From NCBI GenBank assembly GCA_016179765.1, contig JACPCL010000034.1:60554-124553 (forward strand): a stretch of DNA of 64,000 bases, read 5' to 3'. The stretch's first letter is position 1. Each line of letters starts with the position of its first letter. This document shows positions 55,684 through 64,000 of the stretch, one piece after another. The translations under genes and the position numbers were made by a program. The stretch is from Chloroflexota bacterium (GTDB taxonomy: Bacteria; Chloroflexota; Dehalococcoidia; Lucifugimonadales; JACPCL1). Under the pieces are notes generated by a model. The model was not told where the DNA came from and ran no database searches. It worked only from the letters and a program-made list of their open reading frames with translations.

Positions 55684-55872
55684 GGCAACTGCCTCCACGA
55701 TGTGTTAGCTACCCCACCGCATCATGAGCACTTCGTGACTATGCCCCAGAACAACGCTGGGCAACTATATGATACTCAGCGATTCTATCACGCTCCTATG
55801 TTGTGGGCAACCCCCCTGCAATCTACGTATCTACTCTTTTCCTCCACACCATACTGCCTGGATGGGAATCTC

Positions 55873-57465
55873 TCACCGCAACGCTTCCTCATACTTACGG
55901 CCCAGGGCCTCCTCCCAGGCCAGGTAGTACTCCATGCGGGCGCGGTCTCCGTAGGTCAAAGCTACAATGTCGTCTGGCTGGCCAACGTAGCCGCCCATGC
56001 TCTTCTCCAGGGGCAGGCCAGCCCTCGCCCAGGCGGCCCTTCCCCCTTCCAGCACCGCCACGTAGGAGTAGCCCACGCTACCCAGGGCAGAAGCCGCCAG
56101 CGCGGAGAGCGCGCCGTCGTTGCAGGCCAGAACGACGGCCGTCCGCTTATCTGAAGCGAGTTGCCCTATGCGAGGCTCCAGCCAGCCTCGGGGCAGCCAG
56201 GTTGAGCCTGGCACGTGGCCGCCGGCGTAGTCACGGCTGGTCTCCAGGTCAAGAACAAAAGGCGGGTTTGGACCTTCCAGGGCCGCCTTGAGGGCAGCCG
56301 GCGTGAGGAAGCGGGCGTTGCGCCGGGCCTCGGCCAGGCCAAAGGGGGTAACCTCTGGCACGCCCTTCTCTAGTGGCAGGCCCGCTCTCGCCCAGGCCGT
56401 CGCGCCTCCGTCCAGGACGCTTACGTTGGGCAGGCCCATCTCTTTGTACCACCAGGCGACGACGCCGGCGCGGGCGCGGCCATCGCAAGCCAGGATCACG
56501 TGACCGGCGCGCACCGCCACGATCTCGTCGGTGCGCTGGATGGCCTGCCCGCCAGGGACCCACTGGAAGCCGGGGATATGCCCCTCCTGGTACTCCTCCG
56601 CCGTGCGCACGTCCACCAGGTACACCGTATCTACGTCCTTCCGGGCCACCACCCTCTGAATCTGGGCAACCGAAAGGAAGGGGATACGGCTCCCTGCGGC
56701 GAGCCGGCGGGCGAAGCGCTCCGCCTCGGCCAGGCCCTGGGGCGATGGCTGCGGCAGCGGCTCCGACTCCACCCCTGCCTGGAGCTTTAGGCCAGCCAGG
56801 AGCCAGCCCATGGCGCCGTTCTTCAGGGCCACCAGCGGGTTCTTGACGCCCATCTCCCGCAGGGTCTGCGCGCCGATGATGCTGCGCGTCCGCCCGCCGC
56901 AGTGGATGACCAGGGGCAAGTCGCGCCCGCCGATGACGTCGGTGATGCGCAGGGGAAGCTCGCCGTTGGGGACATTGCGGCTACCGGGAAGGGTGCCGCG
57001 CTTGAACTCCTCCGGCGTGCGCGTGTCAATGAGGATGAACCGCTCCCCGCGAGCGACCCGCTCCTGGTACTCCTCCACGGTTATCTCGGGCACCCGCTTC
57101 TGCACCAGGACCCTCTCGCCGAACTCCTTGCTAGGGGTATTGGTGCCCTCGGCCAGGTCGTAACCCGCCCTGGCCCAAGCGGCCAGTCCTCCCTCCAGTG
57201 CCGACACGTCGGCATAGCCCATGCCCTCAAGCGTAGCCGCGGCCAGGGCTGCCCTGGGCCCGCCCTCATCACACACAACGATAGGTGTGCCCTTCACGGG
57301 GACCAGGCGCGCCATGTGGAACTCCAGGTCGCGACGAGGGAGGTTGGTGGCGCCAAAAATCTGGCGCTGGTTGAACTCGCCCCGCTCGCGAACGTCTATG
57401 AGGGCATACGCTTGGGTTGAGTCCAGAAGGGCCTTGATCTGTTGGGGAGTGATGGCGCTGGACAT
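55873..57465 (-). CDS. Four-domain rhodanese-like sulfurtransferase
   Basis: The 530-residue product has four rhodanese domains. Their active-site Cys residues are at about 65 (VVCDEGGPRA), 189 (VIHCGGRTRS), 327 (ILACDGRARA) and 448 (VLACNDGALS). Each domain also has the DxRxxxEF-like start (IDVRERGEF, IDTRTPEEF, VDVRTAEEY, LDLETSRDY). All four Cys are present, so four persulfide sites are possible. It may move sulfane sulfur between acceptors. The stand-alone gene is followed by the GTAGGGG hairpin upstream at 57520. Confidence 0.9.
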   Translation of the reverse strand: MSSAITPQQIKALLDSTQAYALIDVRERGEFNQRQIFGATNLPRRDLEFHMARLVPVKGTPIVVCDEGGPRAALAAATLEGMGYADVSALEGGLAAWARAGYDLAEGTNTPSKEFGERVLVQKRVPEITVEEYQERVARGERFILIDTRTPEEFKRGTLPGSRNVPNGELPLRITDVIGGRDLPLVIHCGGRTRSIIGAQTLREMGVKNPLVALKNGAMGWLLAGLKLQAGVESEPLPQPSPQGLAEAERFARRLAAGSRIPFLSVAQIQRVVARKDVDTVYLVDVRTAEEYQEGHIPGFQWVPGGQAIQRTDEIVAVRAGHVILACDGRARAGVVAWWYKEMGLPNVSVLDGGATAWARAGLPLEKGVPEVTPFGLAEARRNARFLTPAALKAALEGPNPPFVLDLETSRDYAGGHVPGSTWLPRGWLEPRIGQLASDKRTAVVLACNDGALSALAASALGSVGYSYVAVLEGGRAAWARAGLPLEKSMGGYVGQPDDIVALTYGDRARMEYYLAWEEALGRKYEEALR

Positions 57466-57519
57466 TAGCTAGACTCCTGACCACACGACAAATGAGATGT
57501 GAACCAAAGAGCAAATGCT

Positions 57520-57547
57520 GTAGGGGTATAAGGCCTTACGCCCCTAC
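57520..57547. repeat. GTAGGGG hairpin, intergenic copy
   Basis: GTAGGGGTATAAGG and CCTTACGCCCCTAC pair over 14 bp with two G-T pairs, between the rhodanese and sirtuin genes. It is close to the sequence found inside the glycosyltransferase gene at 51111-51138. Confidence 0.75.
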
Positions 57548-57591
57548 AAGGTCCTGGTGATGGAACCCGAACAAGCAGTGTTTGCCAGGCG

Positions 57592-58410
57592 TCAAACAGC
57601 CTTCTGGACTTGAAGCTCCCGCAGGCGGGAGACCAGTAGGGGCAGGAACTCGCCCGATGGCCCGCGCAGGGCCACGTCCACCATGGCGCTGATGGGCGTG
57701 GGGTCCACGTTGACCTCAATGAGACGCGCCCCCCGCTGTAAGGCGTGCAGAGGAAAGCCAGCGGCAGGGTAGACGGTGCCGGAGGTGCCCAGGACCAGCA
57801 TACAATCGCAGGCGTTGGCCTGTTGAATGCACATGTCCAGGGAGTCGGGGGGAATCGGCTCGCCGAACATGACGCCATCACCCTTGATGACGCCGCCGCA
57901 TTGCGGGCAGTGAGGCGGCAGGTTGTGTGGGTCTATCTCAAACTCGTCGCGGGGGATGCGAAAGTGGCAGTGCACGCACCGCAGCAGGGTACGGTTGCCG
58001 TGAATCTCGGTGATGTGCTTGGTGCCGGCGGCGCGGTGCAGGTTGTCCACGTTCTGGGTGATAATCCACTTCAGCTTGCCCATGCGCTCCAGGTCCACCA
58101 GTGCGTAGTGTCCTGGGTTGGGCTTGGCGTCTTGCATGGAACTGCCGAAACGGGACCTCTCTGGCGACTGCGGGTTCCTGTCCCGGTCCAGCATACGCTC
58201 CCACCACCCCTTGGGGTCCGCTGCGAAGTTCTGAAAGGCCCTGGGGTCCGGCTCGCCAATGCGCGTCCACAGGCCACCCTGTCCCCGGTAGGTGGGGATG
58301 CCGCTCTCCGCGCTCATGCCCGCTCCCACCAGGGCTACAACGTGCTGGGCCCCGGCCAGTATGCGGCTGGCCTTTTCCAGGCCCTCCCTCTGCTCTTCCG
58401 TCAGCTCCAT
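57592..58410 (-). CDS. Sir2-family NAD-dependent deacylase
   Basis: The 272-residue product has GAGMSAESGIPTYRG, TQNVDNLHRAAG, the catalytic His in EIHGNRTLLRC, zinc ligands CVHC and CPQC, VMFGEPIP and LVLGTSGTVYPAAGFP. It removes acyl groups from lysine using NAD+. The start at 58410 has GGGAGCC upstream. Confidence 0.92.
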   Translation of the reverse strand: MELTEEQREGLEKASRILAGAQHVVALVGAGMSAESGIPTYRGQGGLWTRIGEPDPRAFQNFAADPKGWWERMLDRDRNPQSPERSRFGSSMQDAKPNPGHYALVDLERMGKLKWIITQNVDNLHRAAGTKHITEIHGNRTLLRCVHCHFRIPRDEFEIDPHNLPPHCPQCGGVIKGDGVMFGEPIPPDSLDMCIQQANACDCMLVLGTSGTVYPAAGFPLHALQRGARLIEVNVDPTPISAMVDVALRGPSGEFLPLLVSRLRELQVQKAV

Positions 58411-58570
58411 AAGCGGCTCCCACCAGTTTTCGGCGGTATCATACCACAGGGGTAGAGAGAAGGGTGAAACCAACGACCGCGGGTTGTGTTTGCTTCGGAT
58501 TAGCGATACCGCTCCATGAATGAAGAAATATGCAGCCTAAAGCAAACAAATCACCACGCGAGAGAATAGC

Positions 58571-60466
58571 CTACGCCAAGGTCGGTCTAGCGCGCACACG
58601 GCCAACATCTTCTGGCGCGGGGGCCGATTCCACAGGCTTGTCCTGGAAGTTGAGGGAGTAGAGCCTGGAGTAGATGGGGCTGCGCTCTAGAAGCTGATCG
58701 TGGGTGCCGGTGTCTACGATGCGCCCCTTCTCCAGCACGACAATCATATCGGCGTTCTGAATGGTGGAAAGCCGGTGGGCAATGACGATGGCGGTGCGGT
58801 CCTTGAGCAGCTCCTTGAGGGCGCGCTGGATGAGCACCTCCGTGAAGGTGTCAATGTTGGCGGTGGCCTCGTCAAGGATCAGAATGCGGGGGGAAGCCAG
58901 CACGGCACGGGCAAAGCTAATGAGCTGGCGCTGGCCCAGGCTCAGGTTGCCGCCACGCTCGTGCAGGACAGTATCGTAGCCGTGCTCCATGCGCAGAATA
59001 AAGTCGTGGGCGCCCACGGCCCTGGCCGCCTCCATCACCTTGTCCAGAGGGGCATCCGTGTGGCGGAAGCGAATGTTATCGGCCACGGAGACGGAGTAGA
59101 GGAACGGCTCCTGAAGCACCATGCCCATCTGACCGGCTAGGGATTCACGGGTGACCTCCCGCAGGTCGTAGCCGTCCACGGTAATGCGGCCCTGGGTAAC
59201 GTCGTAGAAGCGGGCCGCCAGGGATACCATGGTGCTCTTGCCTGCCCCGGTCTGGCCCACCAGGGCCACGGTCTGACCAGGCTTGATGTGGAGGTTGACA
59301 TCCTGGAGCACCGGGCGGTCTTTGATGTACTCAAAGGTGATATGGTCGTAGACGATCTCCCCATTGATAGGGGGCATCACGGGTGCATCCGGGCGGTCCA
59401 CCACCTCTGGCTTCACGTCCAGCAGCTCAAAAATGCGCTGGCCGGCGGTCATGGCCCGCTGGAACTGGGTGTACTGCATGGTCAGGCTGCGAATGGGGTC
59501 AAAGAAACGTTGCACGTAGAGCACAAAGCCAATCAGGGCGCCAGCCAGCAGCTCGCCGTTCAGCACCATGGCGCCGCCCACCAGGATGACCAGGGCCAGG
59601 GCGATGGCGGTCAGAACCTCTACCGTGGGCATGAGAATGGCGGCGAGACGGATGGCCGACAGGTTCGCATCCAGATGGTCGCGATTGACGGTGTCAAACT
59701 GGCGGAGGTTCAACTCTTCCCTGTTGAAGCTCTGCACCACGCGGACGCCGGAGATGTTCTGCTGCAAGCGAGAGTTGACGATGGAGATGGCATACCGCAC
59801 GCGGATGAAGGCGGTGCGGGCGTACTTTTGCCACACCGCCATGATGAGGAGGAGGAAGGGGATGACTGTGAAGGCCACCAGGGCCAACTTCAAGTCCATG
59901 AGCAGCATGACGGCTACGATGCCCACCAGGCTGATCAGGTCGCCCAGGGTGAGAGTCAGGGTAGGCAGGAACTCCTGAAGCTGGTTCACGTCGCTCATGA
60001 CGCGGCTCATGATGCGGCCCACCTCGTTGCGGTCAAAGAAGGGGACGGAGAGAGCCTGGAGGTGGTCAAACATGGTGGTGCGCAGCTTGTAAAGCACCTG
60101 CTGGCTGATTTTCCCCAGGACGCGCAGGTAGACGTAGTTGGCTATCACGTTGCTGAGGACGATGACCACAAGAAGGATGGCGGCACGGTTCAAGCCAGCG
60201 AGGTCTTTACCACTAAAAACGTAGCGGTCCAGAGTGTGAGCAATGAGCCAGGGCGTGGCGACGTTGGTGGCGGTGTAGACCAGCATGAGCGTCACCGCCA
60301 GGGCGAACATGCCCAAGTGCTCCTTCAGGTAGGGGTACAGGCGTTTGACGACCTGGTGGTTATACAGATCGCCGCGATCTTCATCGTCCAGGCCGCCACG
60401 CCCGCGCCAGTCACCCATGCCCCCGGCGCCGCCGTGCCAGCCCCCTCCGTGTCCTCCGAACATCAT
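58571..60466 (-). CDS. ABC exporter half-transporter, subunit 2
   Basis: The 631-residue protein begins with a Gly/His-rich stretch (FGGHGGGWHGGAGGMGD), has six membrane helices (about 60-330) and a nucleotide-binding domain with GQTGAGKST, the signature LSLGQRQ and ILDEATANID. It forms a pair with the next gene upstream; their starts and stops overlap by 4 bp. The pair would export a lipid or drug. The His-rich N-terminus might bind metal. Confidence 0.9.
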   Translation of the reverse strand: MMFGGHGGGWHGGAGGMGDWRGRGGLDDEDRGDLYNHQVVKRLYPYLKEHLGMFALAVTLMLVYTATNVATPWLIAHTLDRYVFSGKDLAGLNRAAILLVVIVLSNVIANYVYLRVLGKISQQVLYKLRTTMFDHLQALSVPFFDRNEVGRIMSRVMSDVNQLQEFLPTLTLTLGDLISLVGIVAVMLLMDLKLALVAFTVIPFLLLIMAVWQKYARTAFIRVRYAISIVNSRLQQNISGVRVVQSFNREELNLRQFDTVNRDHLDANLSAIRLAAILMPTVEVLTAIALALVILVGGAMVLNGELLAGALIGFVLYVQRFFDPIRSLTMQYTQFQRAMTAGQRIFELLDVKPEVVDRPDAPVMPPINGEIVYDHITFEYIKDRPVLQDVNLHIKPGQTVALVGQTGAGKSTMVSLAARFYDVTQGRITVDGYDLREVTRESLAGQMGMVLQEPFLYSVSVADNIRFRHTDAPLDKVMEAARAVGAHDFILRMEHGYDTVLHERGGNLSLGQRQLISFARAVLASPRILILDEATANIDTFTEVLIQRALKELLKDRTAIVIAHRLSTIQNADMIVVLEKGRIVDTGTHDQLLERSPIYSRLYSLNFQDKPVESAPAPEDVGRVRARPTLA

Positions 60467-62298
60467 GCCTGCGTCCCTCCCCTTTGGGTCGTAAAAGCTG
60501 CGCTGGCGCCGTGGTGGCTTTCGCTGCGCACCTGCGCCCCGTTCCGGTGGCCGTTGCCCTCCACCAGGACGGCCTCCTGGGGCCGCAACTGGAGCTCGTA
60601 GACCTCCGCATATGGGCCGGGTACGCTCAGAAGCTCCTGATGGGTCCCCTGCTGAATAATCTGACCGTCCCTGAGCACCACGATCAGGTCTGCGCTCTTG
60701 ACGGTGCTGACCCGGTGGGCGATGACGAAGGTAGTGCGACCTTTCATAACTGCAGTCAGGGCAATACGGATCAGGTGCTCCGTCTCCGTGTCCACGCTGG
60801 AGGTGGAGTCGTCCAGGATGAGGATGGGTGGGTCCAAGAGCACGGTGCGGGCAATGGCCAGGCGTTGTCGCTGGCCCCCGGAGAGGGTGATGCCGCGCTC
60901 GCCTACCCAGGTGCGGTAGCCATCGGGCAAGGTCATGATGAAATCGTGGAGCTGGGCAATCTTCGCCGCCCGCTCAATCTCCTCCTGGGTGGCGTCCACC
61001 TTGCCGTAGGCAATGTTCTCCCGGATGGTGGTGGTAAACAGGAATACGTCCTGTTGCACGACGCCGATATTCTCTCGCAGGGATTGAAGGGTCACGTCAC
61101 GCACATCTATGCCATCCACCAGGATGCGGCCCCCCGTTGCATCGTAAAAGCGAGGCAACAGATGGACCAGGGTGCTTTTGCCGCTGCCAGGAGCGCCCAC
61201 CAGGGCTATGACCCGGGCAGGTGCGGCCTCAAGGTTGATGCCCTGCAGCACGGGAGAGAGAGTGTCGTAGGAGAAGGAGACGTTTTCAAACTGTACGTGG
61301 CCCTGAACCCTGGGCAGGACGATAGCCCCCGGCTTCTCCTTGACAGGGGAAGCGGCGTCCAGTGTGGTGAAGAGGCGCTGGCCCGAAGAAACAGCCCGGG
61401 AGTAGGAGTTGATAATCATGGAGGACATACGGATGGGTTGGGCCAGCATTCCCAGATAGAAGATGAATTGGGCGAGACCTCCAGCGGTAAGGTCGCCTGC
61501 CATGACCAGGCGGCCCCCGGCCCACAGGATAAGGACGGTGACGCCCAGATGGTAGATAGTGATGAGAGATGTGTTGAAGGCCTGGAGGATGGCGGCTGTG
61601 TAGGAGTGGTCCGAGACGCGGACGGCCGAGGCGTTGAACTTGGAGCGCTCGTGGGCTTCGGCGGCAAAGGCTTTGACCACACGCTGACCGGATAGGTTCT
61701 CCTGCAAGAGAGTGGTCATGTGGCCCATCTCATCCTGGACGGTGCGCCACTCCTTCCGGAGCTTGACGGTGGTGCGCGCCGTGCTCCAAACGATGGGCGG
61801 CGCGAAGAGGAGGCTGACGAGGGCGAGCTGCCAGTTCAGAAGAAGCATGGCGACGCCAACGCCGGCGAACAGGAGGATGGTGTAGAGGGCGCGGATGAGG
61901 CCCTGCTGGATGAACATACGGATGCCTTCCACGTCAGCGGTGGCCTTGGACATCAGGTTGCCCGTCTGCTCCCGGTCATGGAAGGCGAAACTCATGCGCT
62001 GCAGGTGGTCATAGAACTCGTTGCGCAGGTCGTAGGCAACCCACTGGCTGATAGACTCGCCCAAGTACTGCTGGCCAAAGGCGGCTATGGCCCTGCCCAC
62101 GCTGAGCGCAACGATGCCCATAGCCAAGAACAGCAGCTCGCCACGCTGACCCGAAGTGAGGACGGTGTCAACCGCATTGCCGAGAAGGCGGGGCACCATG
62201 AGAGAGAAGACCGTGACGCCGAAAACGGAGAGGTAGGCCAAGAGGAGGACCCATTTATATTTTAAGGTCTTTGTTGTAATGCGCCAGATGATACCCAT
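60463..62298 (-). CDS. ABC exporter half-transporter, subunit 1
   Basis: The 611-residue product starts near MGIIWRITTKTLKYKWVLLLAYLSVFGVTVF and has six membrane helices followed by a nucleotide-binding domain: GAPGSGKST, the signature LSGGQRQRLAIARTVLLD and ILDDSTSSVDTETE. The Walker B ends in Asp (DDSTSSVD) where active sites usually have Glu, so this may be the degenerate half of a heterodimer. The start may also be 62313. Confidence 0.9.
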   Translation of the reverse strand: MGIIWRITTKTLKYKWVLLLAYLSVFGVTVFSLMVPRLLGNAVDTVLTSGQRGELLFLAMGIVALSVGRAIAAFGQQYLGESISQWVAYDLRNEFYDHLQRMSFAFHDREQTGNLMSKATADVEGIRMFIQQGLIRALYTILLFAGVGVAMLLLNWQLALVSLLFAPPIVWSTARTTVKLRKEWRTVQDEMGHMTTLLQENLSGQRVVKAFAAEAHERSKFNASAVRVSDHSYTAAILQAFNTSLITIYHLGVTVLILWAGGRLVMAGDLTAGGLAQFIFYLGMLAQPIRMSSMIINSYSRAVSSGQRLFTTLDAASPVKEKPGAIVLPRVQGHVQFENVSFSYDTLSPVLQGINLEAAPARVIALVGAPGSGKSTLVHLLPRFYDATGGRILVDGIDVRDVTLQSLRENIGVVQQDVFLFTTTIRENIAYGKVDATQEEIERAAKIAQLHDFIMTLPDGYRTWVGERGITLSGGQRQRLAIARTVLLDPPILILDDSTSSVDTETEHLIRIALTAVMKGRTTFVIAHRVSTVKSADLIVVLRDGQIIQQGTHQELLSVPGPYAEVYELQLRPQEAVLVEGNGHRNGAQVRSESHHGASAAFTTQRGGTQA

Positions 62299-62547
62299 GA
62301 GCGATGCCCCCATTGCTCGCGCGGAACATTGTCGGTCGCGGTCAAAGGCCGCATCCCTTTGTGTCACATCTGGGATGCCGGAGCGGTTGGGCCGGGGAGG
62401 AATCTGCGGCAGATCCGAAGGAAGCCCCTGCATGGCAGCGGTACACGTCTGGGATACGGTCACCCAAGATTCTTCGCCCCGATCCCATCGGGACAAAGAA
62501 TGCCTCTCAGAAAGACGTGAGGATACCTTGTCCCGCTTTGTAGCCGA

Positions 62548-62576
62548 TTATACTCCCAAGGTTTGACACATGCAAA
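62548..62576 (-). promoter_or_regulatory. Sigma70-type promoter of the ABC exporter operon
   Basis: Minus strand TTTGCA (62571-62576) and TATAAT (62548-62553) are 17 bp apart. The -10 box is perfect and the -35 box has four of six consensus bases. The leader would be about 240 bases. Confidence 0.45.
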
Positions 62577-62638
62577 GTATCTCTGTACCGTGTCTCTCCC
62601 CGGCAAACCCATGGAGCAAACAGGATGAAAAGGCTTCC

Positions 62639-62772
62639 TAGCAGGCTGCGGAAGAAAGGGGAGTCCAGAGGGGCGAAGCCCTGGAGCCTGCCCTGGTGAG
62701 CCGAAGCCCTGAACCCAGTGAAGGGGGTAGCGAAGGGGCGGGGGTTTGGGGGTGTTTTTCAGCAGCCTGCTA
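62639..62772 (+). mobile_element. MITE-like element, copy 3 (best ends)
   Basis: 134 bp with inverted ends TAGCAGGCTGCGGAAGAA and, at the right, TTTTTCAGCAGCCTGCTA. It lacks coding capacity. It lies 44 bp before rimI. Confidence 0.85.
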
Positions 62773-62815
62773 TTGCAGCGTCAGGTTTGTGATGTAATAT
62801 GGATGTATAACCTTT

Positions 62816-63490
62816 ATGCGCGATGGAATCATGGACTTCGCCATTCGCCCCATGCGGGTTGAAGACCTCTCTCAGGTCGCGGAGATAGAGCGGCAGGCCT
62901 TTCCCACTACATGGCCGCCTACCCCCTTCCGCCGCGAGCTAGGGAACAATCTGGCTCGTTACCTGGTGGCGTGGTCGCCTTCGGCGAAAGGCGTTCCGCC
63001 CAGCCTGAGGGGAGATGAGCAAAGTACCAGCGACTCCTGGTTTCAGCGGCTGACGGACAGCGTCCTTAGCCTGTTTGGGGCTGCGCCAGAGAGGTTAGAG
63101 CCGGAGACCCACGGCCTTGTGGTTGGGTACGTCGCCACCTGGTTTGTGCTGGACGAGGCGCATATCATCTCCATTGCGGTGCGGGAGTCGCTGCGAAGGT
63201 TAGGTCTGGGGGAGTTGCTCATGATGGCGGCGGTGGAGCTGTCCATGGCGCGCCGCGCCCAGCGGGTGACACTGGAGGCGCGGGTCTCCAACCTGGCGGC
63301 CCACGCCCTGTACGAGAAGTACGGCTTCGCTAGAGTGGGACTTCGCAAGCGGTACTACTCTGACAACAATGAGGACGCTCTTATCATGACGGCGGACGGC
63401 ATCCTTTCCCCAGCGTACCAGGCCAAGTTCCAGGCCCTGGTGGAGGCCTACCACCAGCGCCGGGGCCATGCCATGCGGATTCTGGCGTAA
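62816..63490 (+). CDS. rimI: Ribosomal-protein-alanine acetyltransferase RimI-like
   Basis: The 224-residue product is a GNAT enzyme of the RimI type. It has IRPMRVEDLSQVAEIERQAFPTTW, IISIAVRESLRRLGLGELLMMAA and LEARVSNLAAHALYEKYGFARVGLRKRYYSDNNEDALIM. It would acetylate a ribosomal protein N-terminus. Residues 53-98 form a Ser/Pro-rich insertion between the first strands that the smaller enzymes lack. ATG 62816 or 62831 may be the start. A strong terminator follows. Confidence 0.88.
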   Translation: MRDGIMDFAIRPMRVEDLSQVAEIERQAFPTTWPPTPFRRELGNNLARYLVAWSPSAKGVPPSLRGDEQSTSDSWFQRLTDSVLSLFGAAPERLEPETHGLVVGYVATWFVLDEAHIISIAVRESLRRLGLGELLMMAAVELSMARRAQRVTLEARVSNLAAHALYEKYGFARVGLRKRYYSDNNEDALIMTADGILSPAYQAKFQALVEAYHQRRGHAMRILA

Positions 63491-63517
63491 GAGCTACCCT
63501 TATCCTGCAACGTATTC

Positions 63518-63564
63518 ATGTGTGATTGCGGGCCGACAGAGTCGGCCCGCAATCACACATTTTG
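63518..63564 (+). terminator. Rho-independent terminator after rimI
   Basis: ATGTGTGATTGCGGGCCGAC and GTCGGCCCGCAATCACACAT pair over 20 bp around an AGA loop, followed by TTTT on the plus strand. It lies between rimI and the convergent 59-residue gene and may serve both. Confidence 0.85.
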
Positions 63565-63571
63565 TAGGCCT

Positions 63572-63751
63572 TCACTGGCTGGTGCGGTAGAGGGCCAGGA
63601 CCACGGCGCTGCTACCGTTGTAAGCCATGAAAAGCTGCACAAGCGCGCCGGCATTGGTGACCAGCCACGTGTTGATGTCGCTCTCCAGGCTGGCGCCCGA
63701 GAAGAGCTTGACCCGGTACCGCTCGGCGGGAAGGTTGGGGCGGTTGACCAT
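63572..63751 (-). CDS. 59-residue protein of unknown function
   Basis: From ATG 63749-63751 to TGA 63572-63574 the frame reads MVNRPNLPAERYRVKLFSGA, LESDINTWLVTNAGALVQLF and ends VVLALYRTSQ. AAGGAGGTGC lies six bases upstream, a nearly ideal ribosome-binding site. It is a small mixed alpha/beta protein with no membrane helix. It is convergent with rimI. Confidence 0.65.
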   Translation of the reverse strand: MVNRPNLPAERYRVKLFSGASLESDINTWLVTNAGALVQLFMAYNGSSAVVLALYRTSQ

Positions 63752-63821
63752 CAGCGCACCTCCTTGCCCCGATGATACGATTGGATAGGGCGCTGGACTA
63801 GAGTCCGGTGGCAGGTGGGAG

Positions 63822-63903
63822 TAACAGGCTGCGGAAAAAGGGAAGTACAGAGGGGCGAAGCCCCTGACGGGGGCTTGGGGGTGTCCCCCAAATACAAATC
63901 AAG
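63822..63903 (+). mobile_element. MITE-like element, copy 4 (partial)
   Basis: TAACAGGCTGCGGAAAAAGG and GGGGCGAAGCCCCTGACGGG match the left half of the family, with CTTGGGGGTGTCCCCCAAAT after. The right end is missing. It lies just before the promoter at 63915. Confidence 0.65.
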
Positions 63904-63914
63904 GCGATAGTGCA

Positions 63915-63943
63915 TTGACAGCACGTAGGTAATGTGCTATACT
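63915..63943 (+). promoter_or_regulatory. Near-consensus sigma70 promoter
   Basis: TTGACA (63915-63920), a 17-bp spacer and TATACT (63938-63943). This is the best promoter in the window. The MITE-like copy 4 ends 12 bp upstream of it. Confidence 0.85.
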
Positions 63944-63973
63944 CTTATCTAAGACAGATAGGAGTAACAACCG

Positions 63974-64000
63974 ATGCGTAAGTACACAAAAGCCACTCTT
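63974..64000 (+). CDS. Start of a gene cut by the window end
   Basis: ATG at 63974 with TAGGAG 10 bases upstream and a strong promoter at 63915. Only MRKYTKATL is visible. Nothing more can be said about its identity. Confidence 0.55.

Larger units (their letters stand above)
62299..62815. other. Gene-free region with a MITE-like copy
   Basis: Holds a promoter for the ABC exporter pair (62548-62576), a degenerate TTCTTCGCCCCGATCCCATC repeat and MITE copy 3. No gene is supported; the plus-strand frames are random. Confidence 0.65.

Noticed and set aside
60463..62298. Possible lone degenerate ABC pseudogene because Walker B ends in Asp
   Set aside because: All other motifs are intact and heterodimeric exporters often have one degenerate site.
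62562..62590. Plus-strand promoter TTGACA-17-TACCGT before rimI
   Set aside because: The -10 box is poor and the MITE-like element lies between it and rimI.

Overview
The window reads as one chromosomal stretch of a GC-rich bacterium, most likely a Chloroflexota member near Dehalococcoidia/SAR202. This is inferred from the gene families: an NADH-module-free complex I, F420 genes (cofE and an F420-dependent NADP reductase), a giant DUF2298 (YYY-type) membrane glycosyltransferase, lutAB, and many short palindromic repeats between genes. No rRNA or CRISPR array was seen. One tRNA gene, tRNA-Pro(GGG), is present.

Layout. 1-5.8 kb (minus): lutB (cut by the window start), lutA, small membrane proteins, an amine-oxidase-like flavoprotein with an internal deletion, an MFS exporter and tRNA-Pro. 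6.4-14.8 kb (minus): a full F1Fo ATP synthase operon, atpZ-B-E-F-H-A-G-D-C, interrupted by four small genes that are not standard subunits: 32 aa after atpB, 70 aa after atpA, and a 74-aa/HEPN pair after atpD. 15-17 kb (minus): bifunctional nuclease family protein, fabI and a small putative metalloprotein. 17.3-21.1 kb (plus): moxR-DUF58-DUF4129 operon. 21-28 kb (minus): universal stress proteins, a GNAT and a zinc ribbon. Between them lies a degraded RHS polymorphic-toxin island that has replaced parts of a histidine kinase gene and a ccdA-like gene. 28.4-34.6 kb: queuosine-precursor transporter, F420 genes, a citrate-lyase-beta-like aldolase, folB and lipoproteins. 35-45.8 kb (plus): nuoABCDHIJKLMN, with no nuoEFG. 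45.8-54.8 kb (plus): DUF429, enolase, a retropepsin-like protease, a hicBA pair, gapdh and the 1496-aa glycosyltransferase. 54.9-64 kb: a matrixin-like protease, a four-domain rhodanese, a sirtuin and a two-gene ABC exporter (all minus), then rimI (plus), a conserved-looking 59-aa gene (minus) and the first codons of a new gene behind a near-consensus promoter.

How it fits together. The 11-subunit complex I pumps ions using an electron donor other than NADH, possibly ferredoxin or F420H2, and the ATP synthase uses the gradient. LutAB, enolase and GAPDH feed central carbon metabolism. The F420 genes connect F420H2 with NADPH.

Repeats are a major feature. They include TA-ended MITE-like elements with TAGCAGGCTGC inverted ends (6.2, 17.2, 62.6 and 63.8 kb), about 45-bp palindromes centred on TTGCGGCT (9.9, 28.3 and 44.2 kb), elements ended by TGTCATTCTGAG (34.7, 36.7 and 42.5 kb), and GTAGGGGC...GCCCCTAC hairpins, one of which is translated in frame inside the glycosyltransferase. 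All family assignments come from reading translations and motifs by eye; no database search was run.
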